This document shows, piece after piece, positions 50,623 through 62,289 of a stretch of DNA of 64,000 nucleotides (positions are counted from its first letter, which is position 1; each line of letters opens with the position of its first letter). The notes under the pieces are model-generated. The model saw only the letters and a list, made by a program, of their open reading frames with translations, had not been told where the DNA came from and did not search any database. Location: contig OU744720.1 of assembly GCA_916613615.1 (NCBI GenBank), positions 1,033,749 to 1,097,748 on the forward strand, read 5' to 3'. The position numbers were made by a program, and so were the translations under genes. The DNA is from Steromphala cineraria (Eukaryota; Mollusca; Gastropoda; Trochida; Trochidae).

Positions 50623-51407
50623 TTAACAGGGGATGTAAGGAAAGATGAAGAGAAAGATATTTGAAAGGAGAGAGACAAACTGCTGCAAGGCAACATCATT
50701 AAAATCATTTACAGCATTTTTAATTTAATTCATCCTTATTTAAAGTGCAAACTCTCACAATACAAGTCAGAGTTTGGATTAAACAATTTCTGAAAATTCC
50801 ATTTGTGAGGCTCCTACTTTACACTTATTAGGCATTATTTGTACAGAGAGACAGAGCAACGTGTGTAGGTGTAAATGTAGCAGAATGAGTGCATAGATAT
50901 TGTATGCAATGACCGAACAAAGACAGGAACACATTAAATCCTGACAAATCAACCACCTTCCTATATATTACATCAGCAACTCGGGCCCTTCATGCTCAAG
51001 CAGACAATAGACAGGGAAACTTGCTCACAACCTCACAGACAATAGACAGGGAAACTTGCTCACAACCTCACAGGAACATCCGCTGACTCAACACATAAAG
51101 GAATTTAACCATAAATGTTACCGTTTTCTCATACACGCTTTGAAAATTATTCGACAAGTTTTAAAAAAATAAATATTTTTGTCTTAGGATTAAACATTTC
51201 GACATGTGATGAAGTATTTTAACTTGCTCAATAGTCTGTACTTTTCTGGAAACTGATTTGTAACATAAAACTTTCTCTAAAACATTCTTCAACCCTCAAA
51301 TCTTCCTGCCCCAATAAATATTGAATTTTATATAAAGCACTTAAAAAGGGTCATTCGGGGTAACCCTTTGTTAAATTTGTCACTGTTAGTACCATAAGCT
51401 CTCTAAT
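50623..51407. other. Spacer with one 36-bp duplication
   Basis: 51001-51073 holds two copies of cagacaatagacagggaaac followed by ttgctcacaacctcaca. Otherwise plain. Confidence 0.5.
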
Positions 51408-51835
51408 GCACATAGAATTATCAAGCACACACACATGCAAATAAAATTATCAAGCACACACACATGCAAATAAAATTATCAAGCACACACACATGCAAAT
51501 AACATTATCAAGCACACACACATGCACATAGCATTATCAAGCACACACATGCACTGTGGCAAAAAGCTTTATTAAGCACACACACATGCACATAACATTA
51601 TCAAGCACACACACATACACTGCGACCCATAACATTATCAAGCACACACATGCACATAACATTATCAAGCACACACACACATGCACATAACATTATCAAG
51701 CACACACACATGCACTGAGGCACATAACATTATCAAGCACACACACATGCACTGAGGAACATAACATTATCAAGCACACACACATGCACTGAGGAACATA
51801 ACATTATCAAGCACACAAACACATGCACATAACTA
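51408..51835. repeat. CA-rich minisatellite, left part
   Basis: About 14 units around cacatgcacataacattatc and aagcacaca, with inserts such as ctgagg. It continues at 53167-53222 beyond the inserted element. Confidence 0.9.
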
Positions 51836-53065
51836 GATTAGCGTTTGCGGGATACCGCAAAAGCAGAGCAGCCCCGGAACTTTGGGTTTCGCCTTACCCT
51901 GTTCCGCCTTTTACAGGCCTCACCAAATTGGGAATTTTCTCGTGACCTTGACCTTTGACACTCAAGGTCACACAATCAATGAACACATTTCATTGAGTAT
52001 AACATTATTGTAATGAAATAAAGTGTTAAAAATACAATTAATCCATTTTCTCCATATATTTTGACCTTGCTGTGACCTTGACCTTCGACAGTTAGTACCC
52101 AAAACTTTTTGAAAATGTTGAACTTCTCAAGAGATAATATATACAAAATCTAAACTTCATAGCACAAAAACTTTTCAAGTTATTGTGTTTAGAAGGAATT
52201 GCAATAACTCATATCTCATGACCTTGACCTTTGACCTTCAAGGTCACACAATAATTGAACACTTTTTATTGAGTATAACAATCATGTATTGATTAAAAGT
52301 GATCATAGTTAAAATTAAGCATTTTCGCTAAACCATGCTTAAGTCATGACCTTGCTGTGACCTTGACCTTTGACAGATTGTAGCCGAAACCTTTTCAAAA
52401 TTTTTTACTTTTCCAAGGATGATATATACCAAGTTAGAGCTTCATAGCACAAAAACTTTTCAAGTTACCGTGTTTACAAAGAATTTTGTGGTGATTTTAT
52501 AACTCGTGACCTTGACCTTTGAACTTGAAAGTGAACATGTCATAATGATTCCCTGGAAGTATTAACATTTAGACATGTTCATGAGTTCTGAAAAGCTAAA
52601 TGGGATAAAGTTATACCCCAATTTAGTGCATTTTGTAATAACTCATATCTCATGACCTTGACCTTTGACCTTCATGGTCACACAATCATTGAACACTTTT
52701 TTTTGAGTATTACAATCATGTATTGATTAAAAGTGTTCATAGTTAAAATAAAGCATTTTCGCTAAAACATGCTTACGTCATGACCTTGCTGTGACCTTGA
52801 CCTTTGACGGATTGTAGCCAAAACCTTTTCAAAATTTTTTACTTTTCCAAGGATGATATATACCAAGTTAGAGCTTCATAGCACAAAAACTTTTCAAGTT
52901 ATCGCGTTTACAAGGAATTCTTAGTGTGAATACATAGCTCGTGACCTTGACCTTTGACCTTGAAAGTGAACGTGTCAAAATCGTTCCCCCGAGGTATGAG
53001 GAGTAAGGTATGAATAAGAGTTCTGGAAAGCTTAGGGGAAAAAAGTTATAGCTAGTAGTACGAGT

Positions 53066-53096
<31 letters not shown>

Positions 53097-53166
53097 ACGC
53101 GGCGGCGGCGGCGGCGATGGAAACTTCACAAAAACTGATAGCAGCCCCGTCCTTAGACGGGGCTGC
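51836..53166 (+). mobile_element. Interspersed element with TGACCTTTGACC motifs, inserted in the CA-rich array
   Basis: The left end has a hairpin TTTGCGG-gata-CCGCAAA followed by AGCAGCCCCGG. The body has three or four diverged repeats with catgaccttgctgtgacctt and gaccttgacctttgacc. Near the right end come (GCG)n and a hairpin AGCAGCCCCGTC-ctta-GACGGGGCTGCT. The GCAGCCCCG near the left end is inverted relative to the right. No ORF. The flanks join to cacataactatatcaagcac, as seen intact at 53197 onward, with TAACTA present on both sides. Class unknown; the end structure recalls the A/B elements. Confidence 0.75.
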
Positions 53167-53222
53167 TAACTATATCAAGCACACACACACATGCACATAA
53201 CTATATCAAGCACACACACCTG
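53167..53222. repeat. CA-rich minisatellite, right remnant
   Basis: Two units (tatatcaagcacacacacac type) continuing the array left of the inserted element. Confidence 0.8.
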
Positions 53223-55000
53223 CAGTTAGAATCATGGACAGGTCGATGTCACTACAACTTTCCTCCCACTGTGGGTCAAACTGCTGGCTAGATCAACTCC
53301 GAACAATAGCATGGGAAATTCTTAGCAATTGAGTCAGGGCAATAAGAATTAGTAAAAATTTTCAACAAAGAAGAAGTTAACTGTCTTTTTTCCACTTTCC
53401 TCCTACACATTCACTTGAATTCTTGAAATGAAACTCCCACTCAACTCTCAAACTCAGACAATAAATGGCGCCGTTCTTCTATACAATGACAATTATGTTC
53501 CTAAATTGACCTTAAAGTTACATTGTCACCTTTGCAAGGATTTGCAAGTAAAATATTGAAACCTTAATGCTGATCAAAAGTATTATTAAAGTTGCAAGAA
53601 GCAATGGGAAAATCTGAAATATGACTCAGAATTGTCAAGATAGATTTTCTGAACATTTCTTTCTAAGGTGTTATTACTGCTGTGGACCATGTGTCTGAGT
53701 ATACCATATCATCTGGGCATACTCTAGACCTCATTGGCGAAAACCCACCAAGGTATTGACAGTTCTTTATCACTTGTAATGCAATCAAGTACATTCTCAA
53801 TATGGCAGACTCAATTTGGGCTCAGTGATACAATTCCAGATGATTTATTTGTAAAATGAGGTGGTAAGTATTGACCTTTCACAACAGACAGGGGAAGTAC
53901 AGATTAAAATCTTGAAATTGAGGATTAGAATGCAAACAATGATATAAATATTTTATCAAACAACAGGGAAAAAATTAATGTAATTGATTAAATATTTGAC
54001 TTGCAAAGCCAAGTCAACTTAAGGCACAGGATCTCAGTGCTGATACCATAAGCTCAAATAACAACAGTTGGTCATTCACAAATAATAACCTTTTTTCTTA
54101 ATGTATCTTAAAAGGCCATATCCCCTATATGAACAATATTTCCTATCTGCCTATCTGATATAACTTAGTTCTTGCTCTATCATTGTAGGCTACGTAACTT
54201 CACAATGCCATGACATCACAAAACTATGATGATGAACCAAAATGTTCGGAAGAGAGACTGGGATGCTTAAGAAGGGCAATACCTCTTCCTGAGTCTTCTG
54301 AAATCAAATTATCACCATTCATTGATGATCAGATACCTCCTGACAAATATATGTTAGAATATGTCCTGAATATGTGTTAGAACTCCTGTAAATATTTCTT
54401 TGATTGGCACTTGCTTGACAACTACATCTATGTCGAAACGTCGCTTTCAAAAAATAAAGTTGATTATCCATAAAATAATCTTTCTTATTGATCTCCTGTC
54501 AATATATTAGATATCCAGTGACATATAGTAGAATTTTTTTTTTCTAAGGTAAATTGATCCTGTTGCAAAAAGTCTCCTCGCTGCTAAGGTGAAAATATAA
54601 TATTTGTATCATGTTAATCAGTGAGCCATTCAGGAAAGCCATGAGTTTTTGTAGCTACATCAAGAAAGAGAACCTACACTGATCATGTGTATCGTATGTA
54701 ACGGGAGAGACAACAATATTTCACCAGCCAGGACTGATGGATCTCCTGTAACAGTAAGGTGAAGCCAGGTCGTGCTCCTGTCATTCAGGCCTGAAACTCT
54801 AGTATCATATCTACAATAGGCAGTGAGCACGAAAATGTAATCTGTCAGCTGGAGCCTATAATAAGATAAAATCTAGTCTATAAGAAGACTTGTGAGCCTG
54901 ATTTTAGAATTTCTCTGAAAATGAATGTTGGTTTTTTTTCAAACTTAAATTTAGTGACCATTTCAGTTGATAGTCTAATTGTTAGACTAACAAAAATGTA
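53223..55000. other. Long spacer, no gene seen
   Basis: 1.8 kb. 54424-54475 (catctatgtcgaaacgtcgc, then aataaagttg and tatccata) is similar to 30111-30161. Nothing else is recognised. Confidence 0.5.
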
Positions 55001-55330
55001 ATGGAAGACAGCTCTGATAGAGCTAGGAAGGGAGCCAACTCTGACAGAGATAAGAAGGGAGACAACTCTGATAGAGCTAGGAAGGGAGCCAACTCTGACA
55101 GAGATAAGAAGGGAGACAACTCTGATAGAGCCAGGAAGGGAGACAACTCTGACAGAGATAAGAAGGGAGACAACTCTGATAGAGCTAGGAAGGGAGACAA
55201 CTCTGACAGAGATAAGAAGGGAGACAACTCTGATAGAGCTAGGAAGGGAGACAACTCTGACAGAGCTAGGAAGGGAGACAACTCTGACAGAGCTAGGAAG
55301 GGAGACAACTCTGATAGAACCTGGAAGGGG
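55001..55330. repeat. 27-bp minisatellite (9-codon period)
   Basis: About 12 units of gatagagctaggaagggaga caactct with the variant gacagagataagaag, partly alternating. Because 27 is divisible by 3, ORFs stay open on both strands: a 124-codon + strand ORF from ATG 55001 with SDRARKGDN / SDRDKKGDN repeats and a non-repeat end. I see no splice or promoter evidence that it is translated. Confidence 0.9.
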
Positions 55331-55789
55331 AAGTGGTCAGAATACACGATCAAGAGACCCTCCTATATGTCTTAGTCTTCAGGGAGGATGTAAACTGAAA
55401 AATAGTTCATTCTCATTTATACATAATGAACATCAACGTTTAAAAACGTTCAATACACTTTTGACAATGGGCAGGTACAATGACAAATTAATAAACCCAT
55501 TTTTTTTTCACATAAACAAAGATCCTCTATGTGCTGAATGTTTCATATATAATGCAGCAGATATATTTGTACAGTAAATGTGCATCCATAAAAACCTAAT
55601 ACAGCTCCAGCTACAGAGACAGCAGAGAACTAGGCCATAAAGATGTCCAGCACATGGCAGTACTTGACAATCTCTCCCTTTGAACCCTCCTCATGTGATA
55701 TCCAACACCAGCAACTCTTGACAACTTGGACAGCTGAAGTAAGCTTACACCTATCCTGTGGGCACCTATCCTGTGCTATGGTTCCCCCT

Positions 55790-56050
55790 TACATCTCTCA
55801 TATCAATTCAACCACCCCACTGAACCTGTGACCAGTCTGTCTCTCCACAAGAGAGTTCAGTCCCAGTCACACCAACACACCAAACTGAACCTGTGACCAG
55901 TCTGTCTCTCCACAAGAGAGTTCAGTCCCAGTCACACCAACACACCAAACTGAACCTGTGACCAGTCTGCCTCTCCACAAGAGAGTTCAGTCCCAGTCAC
56001 ACCAACACACCAAACTGAACCTGTGACCAGTCTGTCTCTCCACAAGAGTA
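55790..56050. repeat. 66-bp tandem repeat, ~3.5 copies
   Basis: Near-identical copies of aaactgaacctgtgaccagt, ctgtctctccacaagagagt, tcagtcccagtcacaccaac. The flanks 55331-55789 and 56051-56653 show no gene. Confidence 0.9.
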
Positions 56051-56653
56051 TCGGAGCTGTGTGCAAATAACCTGATACCACATGTCTATCAAGCTTCTCT
56101 GTTCTGACTCTTGTTTCTGTTAAACTGCCACTAAAGCTGTCAACTCCACTCATTAAAGTTTACTCCCCAGACAAGTATAACACTCTTCTAGACCTGACTC
56201 AAAACATTATCACATTTGACAGTTAACAGTGAACTCTGAGAGTTAAGTGAAAATACACACCTGTAGCCAGTACACAAGAGTAGTCAAACGTCTTAGAAAG
56301 TATTTATCATTAAGGGATTACTTCTTATTTGTTAACATTTTGAAGCATATATTTTAAGTTTCATTTCCAAGATAAAGACATGTCAGTTATGAGTGCCTTT
56401 CAAGTACCAGGAAATGGAAAATGTTAATATTAGCCTTTCTAGTATTGTTCCCGTAAAGATCAAAGGCGCCGCCCACCCTTTATTCAGCAATAAAGTATGG
56501 TTTTTGAGTGACGTCGCGCAACAATGGCCCATTACGTCCATAACAATTGGCTATGACGTCACTAGGTTAGGCCCTGATCGGGGATTTTCAGTTTGCGGCC
56601 GGACGTGAATTACAAAAATATTTTTTATCTGGAGTAGAAATAACTATAACCAG

Positions 56654-57526
56654 TAAAAATAGAGCCATTGGCTCTGTAGCTCATCAGGCATCATATCAAG
56701 TTTGCTTTATACAGGCAAGATGAGCTAAAAACGAAACTGATGTTACCTATTGCAAGAAAACCTATAAAAAATGTATTATTATTCAACACTTTCTAGATCG
56801 CCAATATCAGACAGTGAAAGAAGTCCACACTAAAATATCCAAGGAGAATTAAATTTGCCATAGACTGTCATCTAATGGAGACCCTATTTGGGGTCATGGG
56901 GTCACAAAACCTACAGTTTAGAATCCCAATTGGCCAAGGAGTCTACATGCAGTCTTTCAGCTCAATAGACCTTTAGGAGTTAAAGATGATGATAAAAATA
57001 AGTTTTTAAGGTTGTGACCCCTGTGACCCTATTTGGGGTAATGGGGTCACGAAATCTACAATTTAGAATCCCCATTGGCCAAGGAGTCTGCACATATAAT
57101 TTCAGCTCTCTAGACCTTTTGGAACTTGAGAAGAAGATGAAAATAGTTTTTTAAGGTTGTGACCCCTGTGACCCTATTTGGGGTCACAGGGTCACCAAAG
57201 TTACAAATTAGAATCTCCATTGGCAAAGGAGTCTGCACATATCATTTTTAACTCTCTAGTCCTTCTGGAACTGGAGAAGAAGATGAAAATAGGTTTTTAA
57301 AGTTGTGACCCCTGTGACCCTATTTGGGGTCACAGGGTCACCAAAGTTACAAATTAGAATCTCCATATGCTAAGGTACTTGTACACAAAATTTCAGCTCT
57401 CTTATGTGTATGGTTCATGAGGAGAAGTCGAAAGTGTCAAAAGTTTACGGACGGACGACGGACGGACGCCGGACGACGTGCCATGCCATAAGCCCATCTG
57501 GACTTTCAGTCCTGATGAGCTAAAAA
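56654..57526 (+). mobile_element. Hairpin-ended non-autonomous element, subfamily A (copy 3)
   Basis: A shorter copy (about 3.5 core units) with both ends, the ACGG microsatellite and the 3' hairpin. Like copies 1 and 2 it keeps an internal GATGAGCTAAAAA about 78 bp from the 5' end. Confidence 0.85.
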
Positions 57527-57544
57527 TCGACATACTAGAAAAGT

Positions 57545-57686
57545 AATAAAGTAGCCCTAACCATCATGTGTTTTGCAATAAAGTATAGTTTTGCCCTGAA
57601 CTATTCGGCCTCATGCTTTAACTATAATAGTTCAGGGCAAAACTATACTTTATTGCAAAACACATGATGGTTAGGGCTACTTTATT
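57545..57686. mobile_element. Perfect 61-bp inverted repeat with 20-nt loop
   Basis: 57545-57605 and 57626-57686 are exact reverse complements; the loop is cggcctcatgctttaactat. Outer end aataaagtagccctaacc. There is no ORF and no clear target duplication. It could be a young foldback element, a hairpin RNA source or a template-switch product; the sequence alone does not decide. Confidence 0.9.
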
Positions 57687-58647
57687 TCTTAATTAGAACA
57701 AAAGTTTCTATCATAAGCTTTCCTTTATGTATTGAGCGTTGACCATTGAAACTTAATTGGACATTTGACTAAACTATTTTTGTTCTCTTTGTAAATCACA
57801 AATCATAAGAGCTAAAAACTCATACTGTCCAAAATGTCTATTCTCTGTAACTCAAAAAAGAAAGAACAAGAAAATTTCATGCTGGATGCTAAACAACTAC
57901 TTTGCTCTATTTATGTCTTCAAGAGGAAAGCTTGGTAAGAATTTCTAGCGAACCTTCTAGGCACCTCATAACTTGTGTCAGTTTCAATCAAGCCTTGCTG
58001 CATTCTGTCGTTTTCTTGTTTCCTTGCCATTTCTTGAACCATTCAGTCTGATTAAAATCGGCCGTGCTTCGAGGAATGAAATAGTAAAATATCGTCTCTA
58101 TCAGGGTTACAAGCTATTCCAGATTGGATAACCTCTCCGCCATGGTCACCGTTGTCAAATGTTTCTGACGGAGGATCATCTAGCCAATCACAAGGCTCCG
58201 GCAAGGAAACTCCAGAGTATCATTCATTATACATGAATGCCGCTAAACTTTATTTCAAAATGACGATGTGATTGGATTGTTGATGACTAAGTTTTGTCTG
58301 CACTAAACTGGTTACAGCAACTTGTGATTAGGCTGGCTGCATAAAGACCGTTGCGAAGAGAATATCGCAGCTAGATAAAGTTCGAACCAACATTGAAAAT
58401 ATAGCTTTACAGTTCCTCAGAACATGGTCAATTCTTATCAACTAACTATTTCACTAGATGGTCAATAAGATATCTCGGGCAGGTTTCTATGAGGGTCCTA
58501 TTAATTAACCATAAACTTCCCAATAATGCGGCAAGGATGAGTGCAGGAATTTGCAAATGATGAGAATTATCATTGCTCTATTTCATTGTTTCCAAATGAG
58601 CGATGACTCTGAGAGTGTTAAAAGGCATCAAGGATGCATTTCAGTCA
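57687..58647. other. Spacer, nothing seen
   Basis: About 960 bp without recognised features. Confidence 0.5.
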
Positions 58648-59655
58648 CTAAAAATAGAGCCAGTGGCTCTGTAGCTCATCAGGCTTCATATCAATTTTGC
58701 TTTAGGGTGTGGCAAATGTGGTTCCTCTCTTACTTTGGACCACAGGGTCACCAAATGTACAATTTGGATTCCTCCTTATCTAACTTAGAAGTTTGCACAC
58801 ACAGTTTCAGCTTTCTAGGCCTGATGCTTCTTGTGAAAAAGATTAAATTAGGTTAACGGGTGTGGCCCCTGAGGCCCTCATTATGGGCCACAGGGCCACA
58901 AAAGCTATAAATCATAATCCTCACTAGTCAAGGAGTATATTTACAAGGTTTCAGCTTTCTGGGCCTATTGCTTCTGGAGAAGGAAATGAAAATAGGTTTT
59001 AAGGGCGTGGTCCCTCTGGCCCTTAATAAGGGTCAAAGGGCCACCAATGCTACAATATATAATCCTCACTAGTCAAGGAGTATGTACACAAAGTTTCAGC
59101 TTTCTAGGCCTTATGGTTCTGGAGAAGAAGATGAAAATAGGTTTCTAGGGCGTGGTCCCTCTGGCCCTTAATAAGGGTCAAAGGGCCACCAAAGCTACAA
59201 TTATTAATCCTCACTATTCAAGGAGTATGTACACACAGTTTCAGCTTTCTAGGCCTTATGGTTCTGGAGAAGAAGATGAAAATAGGTTTTAAGGACGTGG
59301 CCCCTGTGGTCCTTATTAGGGGTCACAGGGCAACCAAAGCTACAATTCATAATCCCCACTAGTCAAGGTGTCTGTACACCAAGTTTCAGCTTTCTAGGCC
59401 TTGTGGTTCTGGAGAAGATGAAAATAGGTTTTTAGGGCGTGGCCTCTGTGGCCCTTATTAGGGGCCACAGGGCCACCAAAGCTACATTTATTAATCCTCA
59501 CTAGGCAAGGAGTCTGTACACAAAGTTTCAGCTTTCTAGGCCTTATGGTTCTGGAGAAGAAGTCGAAATTCCACAAAGTTTACAGACGGACGGACGCCGG
59601 ACACCATACCATGCCATAAGCCCATTGGGCCTTACAGGCCAGATGATCTAAAAAG
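58648..59655 (+). mobile_element. Hairpin-ended non-autonomous element, subfamily B (copy 2)
   Basis: About 6 core units of the ggcccctgtggccc type, a short GGAC microsatellite, the GGGCCT-tac-AGGCCa hairpin and a 3' end gatgatctaaaaa (one change from gatgagcta). More diverged than copy 1. It follows an A element in the same order as copy 1 does. Confidence 0.8.
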
Positions 59656-59859
59656 TATGTAGAAGAAGATCATTAAAACTTGCATGACCGCTTCGAAATA
59701 ATAATTTTTTCAGTGTTTTCAATTGTCAAGAGCCTGCATGTGCATCAAGACTGATTACATGGAGCGCAAACCCCTAATTAGAACCCTTAATAAGTGCTGT
59801 GTCATATTCACATCATTTTACGGACTTAACACATTTTCTAGTTGCAGCAAGGTGTGTCT

Positions 59860-60045
59860 TGTACCTCTTCGAGACGTCAGGAGAGCTCATGACTCAATCA
59901 TGTCAAGGAACAGTTTATTACAAGAGGTTTCTTATTTCACCTTTTGGAGACTTCAGAAAAGCACATGCATGACTCAAACTAGTCGAGGAGAAATTTATCA
60001 CAAGATGTTTCTTCTTCTACCTCTTGGAGTCTGTGGGTGCAGTGT
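59860..60045. repeat. Diverged ~80-bp tandem repeat, 2.3 copies
   Basis: Shared phrases: cctcttcgagac/cctcttggag, gcatgactcaa, aaacagtttattacaagagg versus gaaatttatcacaagatg. Low identity. Neighbouring 59656-59859 and 60046-60164 are plain. Confidence 0.5.
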
Positions 60046-60164
60046 CTGAGATATCCCTATAACTTCACACTCACTCACCCTCTTTCCCATCATTAATAAC
60101 ACATTAGAAGCTCCATTTGGCTTTGGCAGGAATTTAATTTCCTCGGCTGATGAAAAGAAGAATT

Positions 60165-61116
60165 TTCTGGGTGACAGTTTGATGTACGAAGCCACCCCCG
60201 GGCCACAATGGGGGAGACAGCAGACCAGCTGAGGGTGACAGTTGGATGTACGAAGCCACCCCCGGGCCACAATGGGGGAGAGTGCAGACCAGCTGAGGGT
60301 GACAGTTGGATGTACGAAGCCACCCCCGGGCCACAATGGAGGAGAGTGCAGACCAGCTGAGGGTGACAGTTGGATGTACGAAGCCACCCCCGGGCCACAA
60401 TGGAGGAGAGTGCAGACCATCTGAGGGTGACAGTTGGATGTACGAAGCCACCCCCGGGCCACAATGGGGGAGAGTGCAGACCAGCTGAGGGTGACAGTTT
60501 GATGTACGAAGCCACCCCCGGGCCACAATGGGGGAGAGTGCAGACCAGCTGAGGGTGACAGTTGGATGTACGAAGCCACCCCCGGGCCACAATGGGGGAG
60601 AGTGCAGACCAGCTGAGGGTGACAGTTGGATGTACGAAGCCACCCCCGGGCCACAATGGAGGAGAGTGCAGACCATCTGAGGGTGACAGTTGGATGTACG
60701 AAGCCACCCCCGGGCCACAATGGGGGAGAGTGCAGACCAGCTGAGGGTGACAGTTGGATGTACGAAGCCACCCCCGGGCCACAATGGGGGAGAGTGCAGA
60801 CCATCTGAGGGTGACAGTTGGATGTACGAAGCCACCCCCGGGCCACAATGGGGGAGAGTGCAGACCATCTGAGGGTGACAGTTGGATGTACGAAGCCACC
60901 CCCGGGCCACAATGGAGGAGAGTGCAGACCAGCTGAGGGTGACAGTTTGATGTACGAAGCCACCCCCGGGCCACAATGGGGGAGAGTGCAGACCATCTGA
61001 GGGTGACAGTTGGATGTACGAAGCCACCCCCGGGCCACAATGGGGGGGGGGGGGGGGGGAGTGCAGACCAGCTGAGGGTGACAGTTGGATGTACGAAGCC
61101 ACCCCCGGGCCACAAT

Positions 61117-61150
<34 letters not shown>

Positions 61151-61582
61151 GTGCAGACCAGCTGAGGGTGACAGTTGGATGTACGAAGCCACCCCCGGGC
61201 CACAATGGGGGAGAGTGCAGACCAGCTGAGGGTGACAGTTGGATGTACGAAGCCACCCCCGGGCCACAATGGGGGAGAGTGCAGACCAGCTGAGGGTGAC
61301 AGTTGGATGTACGAAGCCACCCCCGGGCCACAATGGGGGAGAGTGCAGACCATCTGAGGGTGACAGTTGGATGTACGAAGCCACCCCCGGGCCACAATGG
61401 GGGAGCCACCCCCGGGCCACAATGGGGGAGAGTGCAGACCAGCTGAGGGTGACAGTTGGATGTACGAAGCCACCCCCGGGCCACAATGGGGGAGAGTGCA
61501 GACCATCTGAGGGTGACAGTTGGATGTACGAAGCCACCCCCGGGCCACAATGGGGGAGAGTGCAGACCAGCTGAGGGTGACA
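60165..61582. repeat. 64-bp minisatellite, ~21 copies, two with long poly-G
   Basis: Unit acagttggatgtacgaagcc, acccccgggccacaatgggg, gagagtgcagaccagctgag, ggtg. Two adjacent units have the ggggg expanded to about 18 G (61042-61059) and 33 G (61117-61149). One unit is partially deleted (61401-61425). Open frames of about 500 codons on the minus strand are repeat products. Confidence 0.96.
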
Positions 61583-62037
61583 AATGAAGTCCTCCAACCT
61601 GCAACCTGTTTCACGCCAGCCAGTTTCAGGTGATAAAATACGAGGGTTGACTAACTCCCAATACCAATAACCTAGCCATGTGCGTAATTAACAGACAGAC
61701 ACTCTGTGAGAGGTTGAGATGGAGAATATGAAAAATTACTTTTAATCATAATGGTATGATTGGAGTGTCACCGAATATCACATGCACAAATGAGACTTAG
61801 CTTCAAGATGCAAGGATTGTGTTCAAGGGTTGGCAGTCTAAAGCTCTGGTACATGTTCTTGACGGGGCTAACCCATCCAACCAAGAAAGAGAAAATGTTG
61901 CCTAACTTCACTCATAGCGGTCAACTGAGCTAAGCACGGGACGTCATGCTTCCACATGAAGACTAAGGGTCCCATGCACAATGTTACAGCTTTCTGCAGC
62001 CTTTAAAGGATTTCAAAGCATGGCCCCTGTGAAACTC
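61583..62037. other. Spacer, nothing seen
   Basis: About 450 bp; no recognised feature. Confidence 0.5.
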
Positions 62038-62289
62038 AAGCTTTGGTTGAGACTACCAGTCTGCATATGTATAGCACCGGTCTCCATCTCCCACTGCTTC
62101 AAGCTTTGGTTGAGACTACCAGTCTGCATATGTATAGCACCGGTCTCCATCTCCCACTGCTTCAAGCTTTGGTTGAGACTACCAGTCTGCATATGTATAG
62201 CACCGGTCTCCATCTCCCACTGCTTCAAGCTTTGGTTGAGACTACCAGTCTGCATATGTATAGCACCGGTCTCCATCTCCCACTGCTTC
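62038..62289. repeat. Four identical 63-bp tandem copies
   Basis: aagctttggttgagactacc agtctgcatatgtatagcac cggtctccatctcccactgc ttc, four times without a visible difference; a fifth copy breaks off at aagc. 63 is divisible by 3, so several frames stay open. Confidence 0.95.

Noticed and set aside
60093..61614. Three ~500-codon minus-strand ORFs (Pro/His/Trp-rich)
   Set aside because: All three frames of a 64-bp tandem repeat are open in parallel; no composition or family supports a protein.
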